12,107 nucleotides of DNA, taken from Dehalococcoidia bacterium. Lineage in GTDB: Bacteria > Chloroflexota > Dehalococcoidia > Lucifugimonadales > Lucifugimonadaceae. Positions 8,401 to 12,107 of the stretch are shown one piece after another. The DNA lies in contig JANQEF010000158.1 in assembly GCA_028278465.1 (NCBI GenBank), positions 1 to 12,107 of the forward strand, in the 5' to 3' direction. The number at the start of each line of letters is the position of its first letter. The stretch's first letter is position 1. Made by a program: the position numbers and the translations under genes. Below the pieces are notes generated by a model. It was not told the DNA's origin, searched no databases, and worked only from the letters and a program-made list of their open reading frames with translations.

Positions 8401-8624
8401 GCGCACGAAGGACCAGCCGTACCGATGAGATGTCCGGGTTGACGGTGCGCGAGATCGAGGTGCTGCGACTCGTGGCTTCTGGGATGTCGACCCGTGAGGT
8501 CGCGGAGTCGCTCGTGATCAGCCGCCACACGGTCACGCGCCACCTGGCGAATATCTTCGCCAAGACCGGCGTGAGCAGCCGCTCTGAGGCAACGGCTCTC
8601 GCCGTCCGCCAGGGCATCGGCTGA
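5460..8624 (+). CDS. Large ATP-binding LuxR-family (LAL-type) regulator with an extra N-terminal HTH
   Basis: The product is about 1054 residues from the ATG at 5460. The same frame continues upstream to a TTG at 5430, but the ATG fits the start of the N-terminal domain better; no strong Shine-Dalgarno decides between them. Domains: a winged-helix HTH_11/DeoR-like domain (about 1-60, RLAAELTVSQRTIHNDLRSL); an AAA_16-type STAND ATPase after SHFVGR, with Walker A GEPGIGKT (124-131) and Walker B LALVIEDLQWAD (234-245); a long helical TPR-like region (about 330-980); and a C-terminal LuxR helix-turn-helix (about 991-1054, LTVREIEVLRLVASGMSTREVAESL). Proteins of the MalT/LAL class use ATP and an inducer to assemble and activate transcription. 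The divergent nitrilase is the likeliest target, and the substrate or a pathway intermediate a possible inducer; this is inferred from position. Confidence 0.9.
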   Translation: MDQRLRQRLLVELLENAAAPVSSARLAAELTVSQRTIHNDLRSLKALGVNVQTALGRQGGFWIPRQPGPGDATPGGNRSSERRVGEPAFSHRSHFVGRTGELARAEIAIGQVLSGTGRLLLLSGEPGIGKTRLCQQVSDHALRRGLRVLWSQAYEDGGAPPLWPWIQVLRSISSEAPPELGETTNELLAQITPEKAATPRAARRQQHEDSETARFRLFDAITSFLRRAAEDQPLALVIEDLQWADESTLKLLEFVSAGIANSKVMVLGTFRNTEVRGGHPLDDTLAVVRRTDVYEHLQLDTLSRGDVTELVEEAFGSSLAPEVATSVFDRSEGNALFATEIVRLMVHQGAETTQDPLPPGVKQVIRDRLGRVSGRCARLLTNAAILDTEFDIGVLSALDEGDDAVAFLEAVDEAMTNRLLEEASRSETLRFSHGLVRETLVDDFGRTDLAKMHARAADVLERRYGAVTGENAAELANHLGEARPLVDDSRYVMCLVIAGNYALDSFAFTEARVHFEKAVEVAGREAIKEAKHFDAAFGLARALMASGDLDAIQEGVYLLDRVFTQALDRGDIDRAIEVASIHVPTPAQLKGVVSVLERALKLAPPGSATESHLLSEYAEHLYYETADAAAANDATRRAIEIAEALDDDQLLAVALTKSVSIATHQANLPRVVELAERAVQIGARVGNDYCVAQAGFHLASKGAALGRPEQSKQVARLAGEAALRVGLNRRHGDCQFTLGFIATLTGDWETARRTWDEIIETDPLPSRVFQFMAITGYLTGDDETARSAVDELVKLAEQATDDLFMTLGGVIAGALLLRFEGDSGYSTLAKSWGELLLEGPDTSELLREAATAALGWIAVLENDEKAATAFAEYFEGGRTLPIGSIETVNSGHVLAMLHRVTGDFERAADRFEQTAGFLRSAGYRPELALVLADHAELLLELDGPRERQLASEHVSEASEIAGSLGMTPLAERLSELTAVLSARRTSRTDEMSGLTVREIEVLRLVASGMSTREVAESLVISRHTVTRHLANIFAKTGVSSRSEATALAVRQGIG

Positions 8625-8628
8625 GCTT

Positions 8629-8648
8629 TCGGCCTGACCGGCGGCCGA
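8629..8648 (+). terminator. Weak hairpin just after the regulator stop
   Basis: A TCGGCC/GGCCGA 6-base stem with an 8-base loop begins 5 bases after the stop codon. There is no T-run, so it is at best an incomplete intrinsic terminator. The remainder of 8649-8802 shows no gene and no convincing promoter. Confidence 0.25.
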
Positions 8649-8813
8649 CGCTCCAGTGGTCGCCGCGCTGGCCCCTCCTTAACACGTCCGTAAATCGCAA
8701 CGTCGCCCCGGCACGCCATCCGTGGGCGCCCGCAAGAGATGGCACAACTGCAGGACGAATGCGACGTCCGCGGAGCGGAATCTCACATCACAACCTATCT
8801 CTGGAGGATAGAA

Positions 8814-9506
8814 ATGAGATTCCGACTCGACCGTATGAAGGGCCTGGTTGCGCTGGCAGCGATGATCGCGGTTGCCACTCTCGGCTGCAGCAGTGGATCC
8901 ACCGCCGACCCGACAGCAACCGCAACAGCCACAACAGCTCCAGCGCCAACACCTGTTCCCACGGCCACGGCGCCAGCGACGGCCACATCCGCACCACCGA
9001 CAGCGACACCTGTGCCAACCTCAACACCAACGCCAACTCCGCTTCCTACCGCAACGCCGATCCCGGAGCCTGAGATCGTGCCGTTCGCCGAGCTGGCACA
9101 CCGGCCGCTCCCGGACTTGCTGCACGATGCCTCGGAGCCGCTTGAGCGGGATGAGGTCGAAGCACTGTGGAACGAGTACCTGGACGGAGCAAGGTTCGGT
9201 GACGAGAACCTTCCGGAGATCCCGGTGGCCTACTTCTGCGGCGACGGCAGAGGAAGGGCCCTGAACGACGTTGGCAGGCGGTCCTACACGACTGGCCCGG
9301 ACGGCATGCTGGAGTGGCGAATCAAGACGACGGCGGCCGGTCGCTGGAACGACGTGACGCTGTACATAACGCCGGTTGATGCGTCGCAACTCAACCCGAG
9401 CAGCCAGGACGGGAGCTGGAGCCTGGCGCTGACGGTCGATGACACCATGCCGATGATCGGACACGCCCCGCCAGGGCCGGCGGCCGATTCGCCCAACTGC
9501 GCCTAG
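8814..9506 (+). CDS. Putative lipoprotein with Thr/Pro-rich linker
   Basis: The 230-residue product has a Lys/Arg N-terminus, a hydrophobic segment (11-23) and a cysteine at 25 (VATLGCSSGS), consistent with a lipoprotein signal, although Thr rather than Leu sits at -3 of the lipobox. A Thr/Ala/Pro linker follows (about 31-85, TPTPTPLPTATP-like), then an unrecognised C-terminal domain of about 140 residues containing VAYFCGDGRGRALNDVG and LEWRIKTTAAGRWNDVTLYI. The start at 8814 is chosen over an in-frame ATG at 8739 because TGGAGGAT lies 5 bases upstream and the signal sequence begins there. It is probably surface-attached, with the linker spanning the cell wall or envelope. Function unknown. 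It follows the regulator by 189 bases and is likely transcribed separately. Confidence 0.8.
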   Translation: MRFRLDRMKGLVALAAMIAVATLGCSSGSTADPTATATATTAPAPTPVPTATAPATATSAPPTATPVPTSTPTPTPLPTATPIPEPEIVPFAELAHRPLPDLLHDASEPLERDEVEALWNEYLDGARFGDENLPEIPVAYFCGDGRGRALNDVGRRSYTTGPDGMLEWRIKTTAAGRWNDVTLYITPVDASQLNPSSQDGSWSLALTVDDTMPMIGHAPPGPAADSPNCA

Positions 9507-9536
9507 CGGTTGAGCAGGCTGAACATTAAGAATGCG

Positions 9537-9552
9537 ATCCCGATAGCGGGAT
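9537..9552. repeat. Hairpin ATCCCG-atag-CGGGAT
   Basis: Perfect 6-base stem with a tetraloop, 30 bases after the lipoprotein stop codon. It may be a terminator-like or RNA-processing structure; no T-run follows on either strand. Confidence 0.4.
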
Positions 9553-9559
9553 GAATGAA

Positions 9560-9640
9560 GGAGACTCCCGGCCCGCGGGCAGTCGATATCTGGCTGGACG
9601 GTCGCGCTCCGGCGCCGCGGGTGCCTGCCCGGGAGTCTCC
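9560..9640. repeat. 81-base element bounded by 12-base perfect inverted repeats
   Basis: GGAGACTCCCGG (9560-9571) is matched by CCGGGAGTCTCC (9629-9640). Inside, CCCGCGG (9572-9578) pairs with CCGCGGG (9615-9621), giving an extended stem with a 7-base bulge. The element lies in the non-coding stretch between the lipoprotein and the 70-residue membrane protein. It could be a structured RNA, a transcription attenuator or a small miniature element; no target-site duplication is evident. Confidence 0.5.
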
Positions 9641-9784
9641 AGAACTCAGGAAGGGCCGGAGCGCGGCCTGCCAGTCCTGTCTTTCGGTACGGAGCGCCAT
9701 GTTCGGCTGGACTGGATCGATGTCGGACTTGCCCGGCTGGTACGGTATGAGCAGTCGGCTCGGTTTGAGATAGGAGCGTGCGTG

Positions 9785-9997
9785 ATGGACCCGAGGCTCA
9801 TCCACAGGACGAGGGCTCCCCACGAGCGCCCGCGTGAGTACAACGACCCGAGCAAGCAGGACCAGCCCAGCGCCTACTACCACCGGACCCGCACGCAGAG
9901 GATAGTCGCCTTTCTCGGTGCGGCCGTCATGCTGATCATCGGCGGCGGCATTCTCGCCGGCATTGCCTTTGTCGTCTTCAACCTGCTCTCGAACTAG
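9785..9997 (+). CDS. Small single-pass membrane protein
   Basis: The 70-residue product has an Arg/His/Pro-rich polar N-terminal half (1-38) and one C-terminal transmembrane helix (about 40-66, with a GGGILAGIAF Gly-rich patch). The basic segment YYHRTRTQR just before the helix predicts an N-terminus in the cytoplasm. The start at 9785 is chosen because AGGAG (9772-9776) sits 8 bases upstream; the frame itself is open further upstream without a good start. No family recognised. Such tail-anchored small proteins often modify larger membrane complexes, but nothing here shows a partner. Confidence 0.65.
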   Translation: MDPRLIHRTRAPHERPREYNDPSKQDQPSAYYHRTRTQRIVAFLGAAVMLIIGGGILAGIAFVVFNLLSN

Positions 9998-10109
9998 CTG
10001 CACTTGAAGTCAGCGCGCTATGCGGGAGAGTCGCAGTCGCTACGTTGTGCCGCTTTGCAATCAGGCTGGCGCCGCTTCGTCTCGGACCGTGCGCTGGCAA
10101 ACGCTCGAT

Positions 10110-10586
10110 CTAGCCGTCGCCGGCGCCGGCAGCAGGGGCTTCCGATTCCAGGATCCTCTTTGCGTTGTCGCCGGTGTCAGCCATCACCTTCATGCCGCGG
10201 CGGCGCATCATCAGGAACCACATGACCATATTGACCGGCCGCATCCACCACTTCGACTGCACGTAGAACCTTCGTGTCACCGTCGTGCCCGACCCGTTCT
10301 CGCTCAGGTCGTACTCGATACGCATCTCCATCATGCCGTCGCCGCCCGTGTGGACCTGTCTTCGGTTCGGCTCGAACTCGGTGACCTTCCATTCGGTCTC
10401 CGACTTGAATGGCGGCACACCGCCGTAGACCTTGTATTCGGAGCCGGCCTCCAGGAGTCCCTCAGGCGCTGAGATTATGCGATCGGTGGCTTCCACCCAC
10501 TCCGGGTAGCGGTTTACGTCCGAAAGCAGGTTCCATACCGCGTCGACGGGTGCGTTGATCTCGTCTGTCTGCTCAAGCTTCGGCAT
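10110..10586 (-). CDS. SRPBCC (START/polyketide cyclase-like) family protein
   Basis: The 158-residue product matches the SRPBCC fold: an opening strand and helix with INAPVDAVWNLLSDVNRYPEWVE (about 10-32), a beta-sheet core (about 50-112, with KVYGGVPPFKSETEWKVTEFEPN) and a long C-terminal helix (about 117-147). Proteins of this fold bind hydrophobic ligands in a deep pocket; some are cyclases or stress proteins, and the actual ligand cannot be read here. The helix contains a Met/Trp-rich stretch followed by an Arg triplet (MWFLMMRRR), suggesting a lipid-like ligand or membrane contact. The Ala/Gly-rich tail is disordered. AAGGAGA 7 bases before the ATG fixes the start. The gene sits downstream of the pseudopilin terminator and has its own promoter, so it is probably monocistronic. 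Confidence 0.88.
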   Translation of the reverse strand: MPKLEQTDEINAPVDAVWNLLSDVNRYPEWVEATDRIISAPEGLLEAGSEYKVYGGVPPFKSETEWKVTEFEPNRRQVHTGGDGMMEMRIEYDLSENGSGTTVTRRFYVQSKWWMRPVNMVMWFLMMRRRGMKVMADTGDNAKRILESEAPAAGAGDG

Positions 10587-10687
10587 TGCCGGTCTCCTTC
10601 GTGCTTAGCCCCGCGCCTGGCTGTATTCCGTCGCAGATCCTCCGCTCTTCACGGGTGATGCGTCCGGTTCTCCTTCGTGGTGGACGA

Positions 10688-10716
10688 AAGCTATGAGGTT
10701 CGATGAACCATGTCAA
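10688..10716 (-). promoter_or_regulatory. Sigma70-like promoter for the SRPBCC gene
   Basis: On the minus strand a perfect TTGACA (10716-10711) is followed after exactly 17 bases by TAGCTT (10693-10688), which keeps the TA and final T of the -10 consensus. The predicted leader is about 95 bases. It contains a second copy of the ribosome-binding-site region. Confidence 0.55.
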
Positions 10717-10762
10717 CCAGATGCGTTGCAGCAGTCCTGCCACCCAACATCGCGACACAGCA

Positions 10763-10792
10763 AAGACCCCTCGGTGAGTACCGAGGGGTCTT
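10763..10792 (-). terminator. Strong intrinsic terminator of the pseudopilin transcript
   Basis: Perfect 13-base stem AAGACCCCTCGGT/ACCGAGGGGTCTT with a 4-base loop, 38 bases downstream of the pseudopilin-like gene's stop. On the minus strand it is followed by a short T-rich run (TCTTTGCTG). An outer inverted repeat, CACCCAAC (10741-10748) with GTTGGGTG (10805-10812), encloses it. It separates the pseudopilin unit from the SRPBCC promoter. Confidence 0.8.
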
Positions 10793-10830
10793 CAGTTCGC
10801 TGTCGTTGGGTGCTAACTGCAGTTCAGGCT

Positions 10831-12060
10831 TTAGCAGGAGAACCGCACGTTGAACACTCCACCATCGCCAGGAAGGTTGATACGAAGCTCGCTCACAGCG
10901 TCCTCGTTGATCATCACTTCCTGGACACCGTTCGATCCGTAGTCGAGGATCGGCGTGCTGGAGATCAGGAATCCCAGGGTGTCGAACACCTCGATCGTGC
11001 CGAACGACTGTGTGACGTCTATGAGTCCAACGCTGCAGATGGAGACCGGTGTGTCGAACCGGAACCCGAGCGTGCCGCCCTGGTAGTTGTCGTCGGGGTC
11101 GTGCGTGTGGCCATCCTCCGAGATGATCAGGACATTGCCAAGGGCAGTGTCGTTCTCACCAGGCTGGCCAGAGCGTCCACCGGAGCCAACACCGGGCCCG
11201 CCGAAGTCCGTGTTCGGGCTTCCGAGGTCGTTGTCGCCACCTGTGGGGCTACCGCTGCCGAAGGTCATCGCGTACTTCTGCGGGATCTGGGGGCTGCACT
11301 CATCCTCGTCGTCCTCGTCCTCTTCCTCACAGTCATCATCGTCGTCGCCTTCATCGTCATCATCGTCATCACCGCCGCCACCGTAGCCGTCTGTGTTGTC
11401 GACGAAGACCGTGATGCCGTGGTTGTCCCACTCATCGTCGATGATCGTTCCGGGCGGGATGGAGTTGCCGTCGCCGTCCGTGTCGAAGTCGATCACCGGA
11501 ATCGGTACAGAGGAGCCTTCCGGCAGGTCGTCCGCCAGGTCAAGGCGTGCCAGCAGCGAGTTCGAAACATCGGACCGCAGCAAGAGGTCGACGTTCTCTT
11601 CGATGCCCGGCCGTGACGGGGACTCGACGTCGAACGATGCCTGCACAAACGAGCCAGAGCGGCTGAACTGCAGGTTCGTGATGCCGTTGCCAACCACCTG
11701 TGAGTTGCCGTCGCAGGTGCGTGTCAGGTCGGTGCCGACCAAACTGTAGTCACAGATCATTTCACCGGAATCGGTGAGGATCGAGAAGCTCGCGGTCGAG
11801 ACAGTGCCTGAGGCCGGCACGTCGGTCGAAGAGTAGCGCCTGACGTCACGCACCAGCCACCGAGAAGCTCGGGTCGCCTGTGTCGAAACGTCGTTGTGCG
11901 CGGCGTTGACCGCGCTCGACTGCGAGAACTGGAAGATTGAGGTCAGAAGCAGGCCGCCAACCGAGCCGATGATGCCGACTGCTACGGCAAGGCCAAGCAG
12001 CATCACACCATTCTGCCTTCGCGGGGTGCGAGTTGGCTTATTGCTATTAATAGTTGTCAT
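10831..12060 (-). CDS. Pseudopilin-like surface protein with acidic block
   Basis: The 409-residue product starts like a type II secretion/type IV pilus minor pseudopilin: a basic leader, then NG followed by VMLLGLAVAVGIIGSVGG (helix 19-39) and a soluble region ARWLVRDVRR-like (64-75) similar to PulJ/GspJ-type domains. The position equivalent to the conserved Glu5 is Gly23, as in GspK-type tip subunits (family knowledge). Next come a calcium-loop-like DTDGDGNS (194-200), an almost purely Asp/Glu stretch (231-254) flanked by Cys244 and Cys255, a Gly/Asn/Asp-rich segment (266-306), and a C-terminal beta-rich domain (about 325-409, TIEVFDTLGFLISSTP then VSELRINLPGDGG) resembling surface-exposed beta-sandwich domains. 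It is probably assembled by a prepilin peptidase-dependent machine and displayed outside the cell. Its ATG overlaps the upstream gene's stop as ATGA. Exact family uncertain. Confidence 0.8.
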   Translation of the reverse strand: MTTINSNKPTRTPRRQNGVMLLGLAVAVGIIGSVGGLLLTSIFQFSQSSAVNAAHNDVSTQATRASRWLVRDVRRYSSTDVPASGTVSTASFSILTDSGEMICDYSLVGTDLTRTCDGNSQVVGNGITNLQFSRSGSFVQASFDVESPSRPGIEENVDLLLRSDVSNSLLARLDLADDLPEGSSVPIPVIDFDTDGDGNSIPPGTIIDDEWDNHGITVFVDNTDGYGGGGDDDDDDEGDDDDDCEEEDEDDEDECSPQIPQKYAMTFGSGSPTGGDNDLGSPNTDFGGPGVGSGGRSGQPGENDTALGNVLIISEDGHTHDPDDNYQGGTLGFRFDTPVSICSVGLIDVTQSFGTIEVFDTLGFLISSTPILDYGSNGVQEVMINEDAVSELRINLPGDGGVFNVRFSC

Positions 12061-12107
12061 TTCGCAGACATCCTGCTGTCGATCGATTCCACGGTTAGAA
12101 ATCCGTC
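12057..12107 (-). CDS. 3' end of an upstream gene (partial)
   Basis: On the minus strand a frame is open from the window edge and ends DGFLTVESIDSRMSAK followed by TGA, with the TGA overlapping the ATG of the pseudopilin-like gene (ATGA). Only 16 residues are visible, so no family can be given. Close coupling suggests another pilin-type or assembly gene of the same operon. The open frame is short enough to be chance. Confidence 0.45.
   Translation of the reverse strand, partial: DGFLTVESIDSRMSAK

Noticed and set aside
9503..10003. Minus-strand open frame of 166 codons across the small membrane protein
   Set aside because: Its first half is antisense to the better-supported 70-residue protein, and no Shine-Dalgarno precedes its usable starts. 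Only the tail similarity near 9503-9552 was kept as a finding.
10573..10758. Minus-strand 61-codon frame covering the SRPBCC leader
   Set aside because: It begins with GTG inside the terminator region, spans the promoter, and ends inside the SRPBCC gene. The promoter and leader explanation fits better.
10693..11616. Plus-strand open frame of 307 codons opposite the pseudopilin-like gene
   Set aside because: It reads through the terminator hairpin and the antisense of the Asp/Glu block, producing Val/Ile runs. The minus-strand frame has a coherent signal-helix-domain order and ribosome-binding context.

Overview
The window is GC-rich DNA with long, tightly packed bacterial genes. A secreted repeat protein with cohesin and dockerin modules, a Thr/Pro-linker lipoprotein, a LAL-type LuxR regulator, a nitrilase and a pseudopilin-like protein together suggest a free-living Chloroflexota member (for example a SAR202/Dehalococcoidia-like lineage). 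That assignment is inferred from gene content, since no rRNA or other phylogenetic marker is present.

Left part (1-4134, + strand): the 3' end of a very large extracellular protein. It shows six copies of a roughly 136-140 residue module that I do not recognise, separated in places by Gly/Thr-rich linkers, then a cohesin-like domain and a C-terminal type I dockerin. A 17-codon ORF overlaps this gene's stop and the next gene's start by ATGA junctions. The next gene encodes a small membrane-anchored cohesin-like protein. The pair looks like a non-cellulosomal cohesin/dockerin surface assembly, with the dockerin of one possibly docking onto the membrane-bound cohesin of the other.

Middle part (4183-8624): a nitrilase (- strand) diverges from a large ATP-binding LuxR-family regulator (+ strand) across a 272-base region rich in palindromes. 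The arrangement suggests the regulator controls the nitrilase, itself, or both. The regulator is unusual in having a DNA-binding domain at each end.

Right part (8625-12107): a putative lipoprotein with a Thr/Pro linker, a structured non-coding stretch, a 70-residue single-pass membrane protein, an SRPBCC-fold protein (- strand) with a recognisable promoter, a strong nested terminator, and a 409-residue protein (- strand) with a pseudopilin-like N-terminus, an extreme Asp/Glu block and a C-terminal beta-rich domain. The last gene starts inside the stop codon of an upstream gene that runs off the window, which points to a pseudopilin operon entering from the right. No tRNA, rRNA, CRISPR array, transposase or integrase was seen.
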